Assembly: GCA_028276205.1 (NCBI GenBank)
Contig: JAPYWU010000009.1
Span: 1-17,853, forward strand
DNA from: Dictyoglomaceae bacterium
GTDB taxonomy: Bacteria > Dictyoglomota > Dictyoglomia > Dictyoglomales > Dictyoglomaceae
Reading direction: 5' to 3'
Length of the DNA stretch: 17,853 bases
Part shown: positions 8,646 through 15,048 of the stretch, piece by piece
How positions within the stretch are numbered: the stretch's first letter is position 1
How the letters are laid out: each line of letters starts with the position of its first letter
The notes under the pieces: generated by a model
The model's input: the letters and a program-made list of their open reading frames with translations, nothing else
Told to the model about the DNA's origin: nothing
Database searches by the model: none
Position numbers and translations under genes: made by a program

Positions 8646-8991
8646 TTTCTACCCTCTCAGCAATCTTTGCACTCTTACCCTTTCTCTCTCTTAAGTAATA
8701 AAGCTTAGCTCTTCTAACCTTTCCTCTCTTTACTACTTCAATCTTTTCCACAAAAGGAGAATGAATTGGGAAAATTCTTTCTACACCTACTCCTTGTACA
8801 ATCTTTCTTACAGTAATTGTTTCTCTAATACCACCATGCTTTTTAGCAATAACAACTCCCTCATATACCTGAATTCTTTCTTTATCTCCTTCTACAATGC
8901 GATAATGAACCCTAACAGTATCACCAGGCCATATTTGTGGTAAATCCTTTTTCATAAATTCTTTTTCAAGATTCTGAATTATAAGATCCAT
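8635..8991 (-). CDS. rplS: 50S ribosomal protein bL19
   Basis: Large-subunit protein at the 30S-50S interface. The 118 residues match the family length. The N-terminus MDLIIQNLEKEFMKKDLPQIWPGDTV..., the GVVIAKKHGGIRETITVRKI core, and FPIHSPFVEKIEVVKRGKVRRAKLYYLRERKGKSAKI are diagnostic in order. The start is firmly set: AGAGGAGGT precedes the ATG at 8991 by about 6 bases, inside the last codons of trmD, with a 26-base overlap. It shares 11 bases with lepB downstream. Confidence 0.98.
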   Translation of the reverse strand: MDLIIQNLEKEFMKKDLPQIWPGDTVRVHYRIVEGDKERIQVYEGVVIAKKHGGIRETITVRKIVQGVGVERIFPIHSPFVEKIEVVKRGKVRRAKLYYLRERKGKSAKIAERVENEG

Positions 8992-9730
8992 TTTTTACCT
9001 CCTCTCTTAGTTCTCTTTTAATTTCTTCTAATAATGAAAAATCTTCTTCAGAAAGTCTTGTTTTCTGGAGTAAATCAGGCCTTCTAAGAAGAGTCCTTCT
9101 TAGAGCCTCTTTTCTTCTCCATCTCCTAATCTTTTCATGATCCCCAGATAACAATACTTCTGGTACTTTCAAACCTTCAAAGTCTCTTGGATGAGTATAA
9201 TGGGGATACTCCAAAATTCCCCATTGGAATGATTCTTCTCTTAAAGAATTAGGGTCTCCTACAGCCCCAGGAATAAGTCTTACTACCGCATCAACTATAA
9301 CCATGGCAGGAATTTCTCCACCACTTAAAACATAGTCTCCTATGGAAATTTCTCTTGTTATTATTGTCTTTACCCTTTCATCTATACCCTCATATCTGCC
9401 ACATATAAGTATTAGATGACTTTTCTGGGCAAATTCTTCCGCCATTTTTTGATTGAAAAGATCGCCTGATGGCGAAAGAAGTATTACTTCTGAATCCTCT
9501 TTTCTTAAGGCTCTTACAGCTCTAAATATAGGCTCTGGTTTCATTACCATTCCAGAACCGCCACCATAAGGATAATCATCAACTGATCTATGCTTATCAG
9601 TAGTATAATCCCTTAAATTATGGATAGAAATATTCACCAGTCCTTTTTCTTTTGCTCTTTTTATTATGCTTACATTAAAAGGACCCTCAAACATCTCTGG
9701 AAATATGGTAATGATATCGATCTTTATCAT
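8966..9730 (-). CDS. trmD: tRNA (guanine-37-N1)-methyltransferase
   Basis: SPOUT-class enzyme that methylates G37 next to the anticodon using S-adenosylmethionine, preventing frameshifting. The 254 residues are normal. Seen: FPEMFEGPF (10-18), PYGGGSGMVMKPEPI (54-68), LLSPSGDLFNQ (84-94), LICGRYEGIDERV (108-120), the knot segment EISIGDYVLSGGE (127-139), and LEYPHYTHPRDFEG (173-186). The residue I would align with the catalytic Asp169 of the Haemophilus enzyme (DSF) falls in EESF (165-168), so Glu may replace Asp here. The start ATG at 9730 is two bases after the rimM stop, with a modest GGAAG upstream. The gene overlaps rplS by 26 bases, the conserved trmD-rplS pair. Confidence 0.97.
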   Translation of the reverse strand: MIKIDIITIFPEMFEGPFNVSIIKRAKEKGLVNISIHNLRDYTTDKHRSVDDYPYGGGSGMVMKPEPIFRAVRALRKEDSEVILLSPSGDLFNQKMAEEFAQKSHLILICGRYEGIDERVKTIITREISIGDYVLSGGEIPAMVIVDAVVRLIPGAVGDPNSLREESFQWGILEYPHYTHPRDFEGLKVPEVLLSGDHEKIRRWRRKEALRRTLLRRPDLLQKTRLSEEDFSLLEEIKRELREEVKNGSYNSES

Positions 9731-9732
9731 AA

Positions 9733-10242
9733 CTAATATTCTTCCATTTTTTTAATAATAATTTTTCCTTCCTTTAGATCTACTTTCACTACCACATCCT
9801 TAATGGCTGGAATACAAATCTCTTCTTCTCCCTCTACCACAAAAACATCATTGCTTCCTGTTTCTAAAATTTCCTTTACAGTTCCCAAATATTTTCCTTC
9901 CAATTCATATACAGGGAGCCCCATTATTTGGTAAGAATAAAAATAACCTTCTGGAAGAACCGGCAAATCTTCTTCTTCTAATAGTAGCCAGTTTCCTTTT
10001 AGTTTTTCTGCTTCTGTTCTATTCGTTATTTCGGCAAAATGAATAACAAAACCTTTATTATGTTTTCTTATATATTCTAATGATAGCTCCTTCTTTACAA
10101 TAAGGGTGTCTCCCCAAGATAAATATATCCTCTGTCCCTTCTTTAAATCTAAAAGATAATCATAGAAGGGCCATATCTTTAATCCACCCTTTATTCCAAA
10201 AGGCTCTCCTATCTTAGCTATTCTTACCAAACGAGAAGCCAT
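9733..10242 (-). CDS. rimM: 16S rRNA processing protein RimM
   Basis: Ribosome-maturation factor that helps assemble the head of the 30S subunit and binds protein uS19. The 169 residues show the two-domain layout: an N-terminal RimM beta-barrel with IGEPFGIKGGLKI (11-23), then a C-terminal PRC-barrel with YFYSYQIMGLPVYELEGKYLG and GSNDVFVVEG. The ATG at 10242 follows the khpA stop by three bases. The only purine-rich run, TGAGGG, touches the ATG, so the SD spacing is poor. A TTG at codon 5 is an alternative start, but coupling to khpA makes the ATG acceptable. The rpsP-khpA-rimM-trmD-rplS order is the classic arrangement. Confidence 0.95.
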   Translation of the reverse strand: MASRLVRIAKIGEPFGIKGGLKIWPFYDYLLDLKKGQRIYLSWGDTLIVKKELSLEYIRKHNKGFVIHFAEITNRTEAEKLKGNWLLLEEEDLPVLPEGYFYSYQIMGLPVYELEGKYLGTVKEILETGSNDVFVVEGEEEICIPAIKDVVVKVDLKEGKIIIKKMEEY

Positions 10243-10245
10243 CCC

Positions 10246-10476
10246 TCATTGTAGTACTTCTATTACCACCTTTTTACCTTTTTTAAGACCTGCTACTCTT
10301 ATTATCGTCTGCAAAGCCTTAACTGTTTGCCCCTGCTTTCCAATAACTCTACCTCTGTCCTCTGGGGCTACTTTTACTTCAAGTATTACTGACTTAGTTC
10401 CTTCCACTTCTCTTACCTCAACCTCTTCAGGTTTCTGAACAATAGCTTTAACAATATACTCTAATAACTCTTTCAT
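10246..10476 (-). CDS. khpA: KH-domain RNA-binding protein KhpA (YlqC family)
   Basis: A small single-KH-domain RNA-binding protein which, in streptococci and related bacteria, partners with KhpB/EloR and binds many RNAs. The KH GxxG loop is seen as VIGKQGQT, between DRGR and VKALQTIIRVA. I choose the ATG at 10476 (76 residues, MKELLEYIVKAIV) over the in-frame TTG two codons upstream at 10482. The SD AAAGGGGG is nine bases from the ATG but only three from the TTG, and family members begin MKEL-like. It lies 15 bases after rpsP, as in many Firmicutes, so it is co-transcribed with ribosomal genes. Confidence 0.93.
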   Translation of the reverse strand: MKELLEYIVKAIVQKPEEVEVREVEGTKSVILEVKVAPEDRGRVIGKQGQTVKALQTIIRVAGLKKGKKVVIEVLQ

Positions 10477-10485
10477 TAACAAAAG

Positions 10486-10493
10486 CCCCCTTT
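10486..10493 (-). promoter_or_regulatory. Shine-Dalgarno site that decides the khpA start
   Basis: AAAGGGGG overlaps the rpsP stop codon. Its distance is nine bases to the ATG at 10476 and three bases to the TTG at 10482, which favours the ATG. Confidence 0.65.
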
Positions 10494-10773
10494 ACGCAGA
10501 ACTTTTAGCAGTTCTCTTTAAGGCAAGGAACTTATCCCAAACACCATACTTCTTAAGTAAACTAAGGACAGTATCAGTAGGCTGGGCTCCTTGACTTAGC
10601 CAATACAATATTCTTTCTTCTTTTAACTGTACAGTGGCTGGATCAGTCTTAGGATCATAATATCCTAAGATCTCTAAATGTTTACCATCTCTTGGTTCTC
10701 TACTATTCATAGCCACTATTCGATATGCTGGACTATTTTTTGCTCCAATCCTTGTTAAACGAATCTTTACCAA
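10492..10773 (-). CDS. rpsP: 30S ribosomal protein bS16
   Basis: Small-subunit assembly protein. The 93 residues begin MVKIRLTRIGAKNSPAYRIV and contain SREPRDGKHLEILGYYDP and LSQGAQPTDTVLSLLKKYGV, all hallmarks of bS16. The start codon is TTG at 10773. It is well supported because a perfect ten-base SD (AAGGAGGTGA) sits six bases upstream and the family N-terminus begins at exactly this codon. The gene is 28 bases after ffh and 15 bases before khpA. Confidence 0.98.
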   Translation of the reverse strand: MVKIRLTRIGAKNSPAYRIVAMNSREPRDGKHLEILGYYDPKTDPATVQLKEERILYWLSQGAQPTDTVLSLLKKYGVWDKFLALKRTAKSSA

Positions 10774-10779
10774 AACTCT

Positions 10780-10789
10780 TCACCTCCTT
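10780..10789 (-). promoter_or_regulatory. Near-perfect Shine-Dalgarno site for the rpsP TTG start
   Basis: AAGGAGGTGA, fully complementary to the usual 16S 3' end, is six bases before the TTG. The strong site with a weak start codon is a common way to balance ribosomal protein output. Confidence 0.8.
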
Positions 10790-10801
10790 CTCAGATTTAT
10801 T

Positions 10802-12112
10802 TTATCTCAAAAATGGGAAGAAAGATTTTTTACCTTTATTCAATTGTTTTATCAAATCTAAAGTTTGAAAATACTGTTTTAATAATCTATTTACATCTTG
10901 TACTGTAGTACCACTACCTTTGGCAATTCTTAATCTTCTACTTCCATTTATTATGGAAGGATTTCTTCTCTCTTCTGGTGTCATTGATTCTATTATAGCA
11001 AGAAATTTTTTAATTTCCTTTTCTCCTATTTCTGGTTTGATTTTATCTTTTGGTACATATGGTAACATATCTAAAATTTGATCAAATGATCCCACTTTTT
11101 TAAGTTCTTTAAGTTGAATATAAAAATCCTCAAGATCGAATTTTGACTTTTTAAGCTTTTCTTCCAATTTAGCCATTTTTTCCATTTCAATGTTTTTTTC
11201 TATACGCTCAACTAATGACGTAAGGTCTCCCATGCCAAGGATTCTTGACGCAAATCTATCAGGATAGAAATATTCTAAATCTTCAATCTTCTCTCCTACG
11301 CCAATAAACTTTATAGGTTTACCTGTCACCGCTTTTATAGATAAAGCTGCACCACCTCTCGCATCACCATCTAATTTGGTGAGAATTACACCTGTAATTG
11401 GTAAAATTTCATTAAATTTTTCTGCTATATTTACAGCATCTTGTCCTGTCATTCCATCTACCACTAAGAGAATCTCTGATGGTTCAAATCTTTTGCTTAA
11501 ATCCTCTAATTCTTTCATCATTTCATCATCAATATGTAGTCTACCAGTAGTATCTACAATCATGACATCTGCCAATTTTTCCTGTGAAAATTTTATCGCT
11601 CCCTCTATTATCTCTTGTGGGGTTTTACCTTCTAAATAAACTGGTACCTTTATTTTCTCGCCTAAAACTTTTAGTTGCTTTCCAGCTGCTGGTCTAAAAG
11701 TATCCGCACCTACAAGTACCACTCTTCTTTGTTCTTGCAAAAGCCTATATGCTAGCTTTGCAGCTGTCGTAGTTTTACCAGATCCTTGGAGTCCTACTAA
11801 GAAGATAATTCCTGGTTTTCTAACCCCAAGATTAATATTAGACCTATCTCCCCCAAGAATGTTTATTAATTCATAATAAAGAATTTTGATAATTTGCTCA
11901 GCAGGCGTAACACTTCTAAAAACTTCTTCCTGTAATGCCTTAGCTTTAACATTATTAAGAAGCTCTTTTACCACTTTGTAATGAGCATCCGCCTCTAAGA
12001 GAGCTTGTCTTATCTCTCTTAGAGCTTCTTCAATATCTTTCTCTGAGAGTCTTCCTTTTCCTCTCAGTCTTCTAAAAATATCCTGCAATCTACCTGTCAA
12101 ATTCTCAAACAT
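10802..12112 (-). CDS. ffh: Signal recognition particle protein Ffh (SRP54)
   Basis: GTPase subunit of the bacterial signal recognition particle; it binds 4.5S/6S-type SRP RNA and signal sequences and docks with FtsY at the membrane. The 436 residues contain an N domain (about 1-88), a G domain (about 95-295) and an M domain (about 325-430). The G domain has G1 GLQGSGKTT (107-115), GADTFRPAAGKQL (135-147), G3 as DTTGR rather than the commoner DTAGR (187-191), and G4 TKLDGDARGG (245-254). The SRP-RNA-binding motif SRRLRIAKGSGT is at 391-402. The M domain is poor in methionine: the finger-loop region around 341-353 has one Met, and none follows the RNA motif. The ATG at 12112 has GAGGAAG upstream. 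It is the first gene of the long minus-strand operon and lies directly behind a strong promoter. Confidence 0.97.
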   Translation of the reverse strand: MFENLTGRLQDIFRRLRGKGRLSEKDIEEALREIRQALLEADAHYKVVKELLNNVKAKALQEEVFRSVTPAEQIIKILYYELINILGGDRSNINLGVRKPGIIFLVGLQGSGKTTTAAKLAYRLLQEQRRVVLVGADTFRPAAGKQLKVLGEKIKVPVYLEGKTPQEIIEGAIKFSQEKLADVMIVDTTGRLHIDDEMMKELEDLSKRFEPSEILLVVDGMTGQDAVNIAEKFNEILPITGVILTKLDGDARGGAALSIKAVTGKPIKFIGVGEKIEDLEYFYPDRFASRILGMGDLTSLVERIEKNIEMEKMAKLEEKLKKSKFDLEDFYIQLKELKKVGSFDQILDMLPYVPKDKIKPEIGEKEIKKFLAIIESMTPEERRNPSIINGSRRLRIAKGSGTTVQDVNRLLKQYFQTLDLIKQLNKGKKSFFPFLR

Positions 12113-12156
12113 TTTTATCTTTCTTCCTCATAAATTTAAATTTTCACACTTAGCAT

Positions 12157-12185
12157 ACTATAGACAATATAGAATTTATTGTCAA
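12157..12185 (-). promoter_or_regulatory. Sigma-70-type promoter of the ffh operon
   Basis: On the minus strand TTGACA (12180-12185) is followed by a 17-base spacer and TATAGT (12157-12162), nearly consensus in both boxes and spacing. Transcription would start around 12150 and give a leader of about 35-40 bases before the ffh ATG. The -35 box lies only seven bases past the beta-glucuronidase stop, so the promoter is squeezed into the 79-base gap between the genes. Confidence 0.85.
12163..12183. repeat. Perfect inverted repeat filling the ffh-operon promoter (candidate operator)
   Basis: GACAATA (12163-12169) and TATTGTC (12177-12183) form a perfect 7-bp palindrome with a 7-base centre. It runs from inside the -35 box to the edge of the -10 box, where a bound repressor dimer would block RNA polymerase. 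It could instead be the 3' hairpin of the beta-glucuronidase transcript, but the stem is AT-rich and no U-tract follows. The binding protein is unknown. Confidence 0.5.
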
Positions 12186-12191
12186 TAATCC

Positions 12192-13937
12192 CTATTTTTC
12201 CCAAAAATCTGGAATCTTTTTCCATCTTTCTCTCACAAAATGAGCTGCCATTTTAGGTTGTCTTTGCCTGGTAAATATTCCTTTTCTATTACCAAGAACC
12301 CTCCTTACTTCTTGCTTTGTCATAAAATCAGCAAAATTCCAGATATGTTCACCTACCACAAAGTCTAATCTATCTAAGGTTTCCATAAAGCGCCTTAACA
12401 TCTCCCACTGATATTCTTCAGTAAACATCAAAGGAGGATCACTATGAAATCCAGCAATAGTATCTGCACCAAATTCTGAAAGTATAATAGGTTTTCCAAA
12501 TTTCTCATACCAATTTCTCAGTTCTTTTTCTAATTGGTATTCTATAATATCTAAATTTCCAGAATCAGTATACCAGGAATAATAACGATTTACGCAAATT
12601 ACATCCACATATTTACTTACTTTCGTATCCTTATAAGAAGTACTTTCCACTAATGTTACTGGCCTCGTTGGATCAAGTTTTTTTGTCTCCTCTATTACCT
12701 TTTTAAAATATTCTTCAGCTTCTTCTTCAAAGGTTGCAGCTTCGTTTGCTACACTCCACATAACAACGGAAGGATGATTTTTATCCCTATCTATCATTTC
12801 TTTTATAACTTGTAGATGATGTTCTAAAGTTCTTTCATCGATTCTCCCTTTCCTAAAAACCTTATTTTCTGGATTCCATAAATTCATCCCAACTGCGGGA
12901 GCTTCCTCAATAACTGCTATACCATATTTATCAGCTAAAAAAAGCACTTCATCGCTATAAGGATAATGAGATGTTCTAAAAGAATTGGCGCCTATCCATT
13001 TCAATAAATTGAAATCTTTTATATTTATTACATGATCTAATCCTTTCCCTCTTATATCTGAATCCTCATGTTTGCCAAAGCCCTTAAAATAAAAAGGTTT
13101 ATTATTAATTAGGAATCTTTTACCATCAATCTTTATAGTTCTTATCCCTATTTCTAATCTATAACAATCTACAAGTTTTTTATCTGAAAAAATTTTCACC
13201 TCAAATGTATATAAATAAGGGTTTCCTGGCTCCCATAAATTGGCATTTTTAACCTCCAACACACCATTAAAAGAATTAGATGAAGCCACTAAGTTTCCAC
13301 TTTCATCCTTTAAATTTACTATGATTCTATCAATTTCTCCTTCTAAACTTACTTTATATCTTACCAGTCCATCATTTCCTTTAATATCTGTTTCTACCTT
13401 TATATCTTTTATATAAGTTATGGGGGTTGTATATAACAAAACAGGCCTATGAATCCCTGAATAATTAAAGAAATCAAAATAATACTCCAATACTTTATAC
13501 CCTTTTGGATGCATCTCATCATTTATTATTTTCAACTCTCCGGGTGGAAGAATATCCCAGCTTAAAGTATTATCCACAGATATAAGTATCTCATTTTCCT
13601 CTCCATATTTTATTAAAGATGAGATTTCACCCTCAAAGGGCAAAAATCCACCTCTGTGCTCTATGGCTTTTACATTATTAACATATACTTCTGAAAAATG
13701 AGCTGCAGATCCTATTCTTATGAAGACTCTTTTTTCTTTCCAAATATTTGGTATAAAGACCCTTTTCCTATACCAAACCTTTCCAACATAATCCCTAAGA
13801 GTTATATCTTGAGTTATGTCATTGTAACTTGCAGGAACAGGCATGAGAATAAAACTATCTTCCCCATCACGTTTAAAATCCCAAATTCCTGAGAGATCTT
13901 TTACTTCTCTTGTTTCTGTTTCTATAGGAAAAAGCAT
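12192..13937 (-). CDS. uidA: Beta-glucuronidase (glycoside hydrolase family 2)
   Basis: Retaining hydrolase that releases glucuronic acid from beta-D-glucuronides. The 581 residues have the full GH2 layout: jelly-roll sugar-binding domain (about 1-170), Ig-like domain (about 172-268) and TIM barrel (about 270-581). The acid/base Glu399 follows Asn398 in SVANEAATF. The nucleophile Glu488 is in LSEFGADTIAGFH. GNRKGIFTRQRQPK, with Asn550 and Lys552, is the N-x-K carboxylate-recognition motif that separates glucuronidases from galactosidases. The active-site loop after AVGMNL is about eight residues shorter than in E. coli UidA, as I align them. No signal peptide is present, so substrate must be imported; no transporter or uronate pathway gene is nearby. 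AGGAGG precedes the ATG at 13937. The gene is divergent from an ArsR-type regulator and ends just before the ffh promoter. Confidence 0.95.
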   Translation of the reverse strand: MLFPIETETREVKDLSGIWDFKRDGEDSFILMPVPASYNDITQDITLRDYVGKVWYRKRVFIPNIWKEKRVFIRIGSAAHFSEVYVNNVKAIEHRGGFLPFEGEISSLIKYGEENEILISVDNTLSWDILPPGELKIINDEMHPKGYKVLEYYFDFFNYSGIHRPVLLYTTPITYIKDIKVETDIKGNDGLVRYKVSLEGEIDRIIVNLKDESGNLVASSNSFNGVLEVKNANLWEPGNPYLYTFEVKIFSDKKLVDCYRLEIGIRTIKIDGKRFLINNKPFYFKGFGKHEDSDIRGKGLDHVINIKDFNLLKWIGANSFRTSHYPYSDEVLFLADKYGIAVIEEAPAVGMNLWNPENKVFRKGRIDERTLEHHLQVIKEMIDRDKNHPSVVMWSVANEAATFEEEAEEYFKKVIEETKKLDPTRPVTLVESTSYKDTKVSKYVDVICVNRYYSWYTDSGNLDIIEYQLEKELRNWYEKFGKPIILSEFGADTIAGFHSDPPLMFTEEYQWEMLRRFMETLDRLDFVVGEHIWNFADFMTKQEVRRVLGNRKGIFTRQRQPKMAAHFVRERWKKIPDFWEK

Positions 13938-13974
13938 TTTCTCCTCCTACACAAATATTAAAATCTATTCTAAA

Positions 13975-14002
13975 ATTATACCAAAAATTTAATAGTTTTA
14001 AG
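13975..14002 (-). promoter_or_regulatory. Extended -10 promoter of the beta-glucuronidase gene
   Basis: On the minus strand TGGTATAAT (13975-13983) is a consensus -10 box with the TGn extension. A weak -35-like CTTAAA (13997-14002) is 16 bases upstream. The predicted start near 13968 gives a leader of about 30 bases containing the AGGAGG site. Confidence 0.7.
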
Positions 14003-14032
14003 TTTTTTATGTTAAAATATCATTAATATTTT
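13996..14032. repeat. Nested inverted repeats in the divergent spacer, candidate ArsR-family operators
   Basis: Two AT-rich inverted repeats overlap. TTTTAA (13996-14001) pairs with TTAAAA (14012-14017) across 10 bases, and AAAATAT (14014-14020) pairs with ATATTTT (14026-14032) across 5 bases. Together they cover the glucuronidase -35 region and the -10 and start region of the arsR-type gene. In such AT-rich DNA chance matches are common, but the position is what an autoregulating repressor would use. Confidence 0.4.
14010..14018 (+). promoter_or_regulatory. Extended -10 promoter of the ArsR-type gene and DUF554
   Basis: TGTTAAAAT is a TGn-extended -10 box (TAAAAT at 14013-14018). No convincing -35 box is visible, as often with extended -10 promoters. 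The start would be near 14025, inside the second inverted repeat and about 30 bases before the ATG. Confidence 0.5.
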
Positions 14033-14054
14033 TCAAAAAAGGAGGGTAGAAAAT

Positions 14055-14363
14055 ATGAAAAACAAAGAAAATTATTCTGATGAAACCCTACAAAATATGA
14101 GTGATCTTCTAAAAATATTAGCTCACCCTATAAGAATTAAATTACTACTTCTACTTTCAAAAGAACCTAATACTGTCTCCGAACTACTTAAGATTTTAGA
14201 TGTAAGACAACCTAATCTTTCTCAACATCTTACTTTATTAAAGAGGGTCAAAATATTAAAGACAAAGAGAGACGGTAAGTCTGTATATTACTATATAGCT
14301 TATCCAGAAATTCAGGATATTATAAATAAAGTAAAAGAGTTATCAGAAAAAATAGCGAAATAG
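14055..14363 (+). CDS. ArsR/SmtB-family winged-helix transcriptional regulator without cysteines
   Basis: A small dimeric DNA-binding repressor. The 102 residues follow the family layout: MSDLLKILAHPIRIKLLLLL (15-34), helix-turn-helix with recognition helix RQPNLSQHLTLLKR (51-64), and the beta-wing KTKRDGKSVYYYI (69-81), ending in an amphipathic helix. The CxC metal site of ArsR/CadC is absent and there is no cysteine at all. The C-terminal helix lacks the D-x-H and H-x2-E/H residues of the zinc-sensing site. It is therefore unlikely to be a classical metal or persulfide sensor; its signal is unknown. The strong SD GGAGGGTAG precedes the ATG. It lies 10 bases upstream of the DUF554 gene in the same unit and is divergent from beta-glucuronidase. 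Autoregulation through the spacer repeats is my inference. Confidence 0.92.
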   Translation: MKNKENYSDETLQNMSDLLKILAHPIRIKLLLLLSKEPNTVSELLKILDVRQPNLSQHLTLLKRVKILKTKRDGKSVYYYIAYPEIQDIINKVKELSEKIAK

Positions 14364-14373
14364 GGAGGAAAAT

Positions 14374-15048
14374 ATGGGAACAATTTTCAATGCCATTGCT
14401 GTAATAATTGGAGGAACCATAGGAACAATTTTTAAGGAAAGAATCCCTTCAAGTTTACAGAAGTTACTTATGGACGCATTGGGATTAATATGCTTACCCT
14501 TGGGGATGGAGATGGCTATTAAAGGTGAAAAATTCTTAGCATTAGTTTTCAGTATAGTAATAGGAGGTATAATAGGGGAATTAATAGGAATTCATGAGGG
14601 TTTAGAAAAATTTTCAAATATGATAGAAAGAAGATTCACAAAAGAGAAAAATACTTTTGCAAAGGGATTTCTTACTGCAACACTCCTTTATTGTATAGGA
14701 CCTATGACCATAATGGGATCACTACAAGATGGCTTAGGACAATCCCCTCAAATTCTCTATACGAAGTCCCTCCTAGATGGTACTGCTTCCATAGCTTTAG
14801 CTTCAGCCTTAGGTATAGGTGTGATATTTTCGGCCATATCTGTACTAGTAGTACAAGGGAGTATCACTTTATTTGCAAAATTCATCAGTACATTCTTCAC
14901 AGATATAATAGTACAAGAGATGACAGCGGTAGGTGGTGTGCTAATATTAGGTATTGCTTTAAATCTGTTAAATATTAAGCAAATTAAAGTTGCTAATTTA
15001 CTACCTGCTCTATTTCTTATTCCAATTTTTATACATATTTTCCCTTAA
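14374..15048 (+). CDS. DUF554 family membrane protein (YdfK/YqgA-like)
   Basis: An integral membrane protein of unknown function belonging to DUF554. The 224 residues contain about six to seven hydrophobic segments (roughly 3-20, 32-48, 54-73, 98-115, 135-165, 183-200 and 207-222). The family signature GPMTIMGSLQDG is at 109-120, and MGTIFNAIAVIIGGTIG is the characteristic N-terminus. A transport role is often supposed, but I do not know of an established substrate. The SD GGGAGG overlaps the stop codon of the regulator gene, so the two are almost certainly one operon and may be translationally coupled. The gene ends on the convergent LUD gene, with a 4-base overlap of the stops and no visible terminator. 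Confidence 0.9.
   Translation: MGTIFNAIAVIIGGTIGTIFKERIPSSLQKLLMDALGLICLPLGMEMAIKGEKFLALVFSIVIGGIIGELIGIHEGLEKFSNMIERRFTKEKNTFAKGFLTATLLYCIGPMTIMGSLQDGLGQSPQILYTKSLLDGTASIALASALGIGVIFSAISVLVVQGSITLFAKFISTFFTDIIVQEMTAVGGVLILGIALNLLNIKQIKVANLLPALFLIPIFIHIFP

Noticed and set aside
10477..10482. TTG at 10482 as the khpA start
   Set aside because: It would leave only three bases after the SD core; the ATG two codons later has a nine-base spacing and matches family N-termini.
12163..12183. Palindrome read as an intrinsic terminator for the beta-glucuronidase gene
   Set aside because: The 7-bp stem has only two G-C pairs and is followed by mixed sequence, not a T-run, so it would be weak at high temperature; I list it as a candidate operator instead.
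14691..14978. 95-residue plus-strand frame inside the DUF554 gene
   Set aside because: It overlaps the DUF554 gene in another frame, has no credible ribosome site, and its composition (many Tyr, Ser, Arg, His) is that of a shadow frame.
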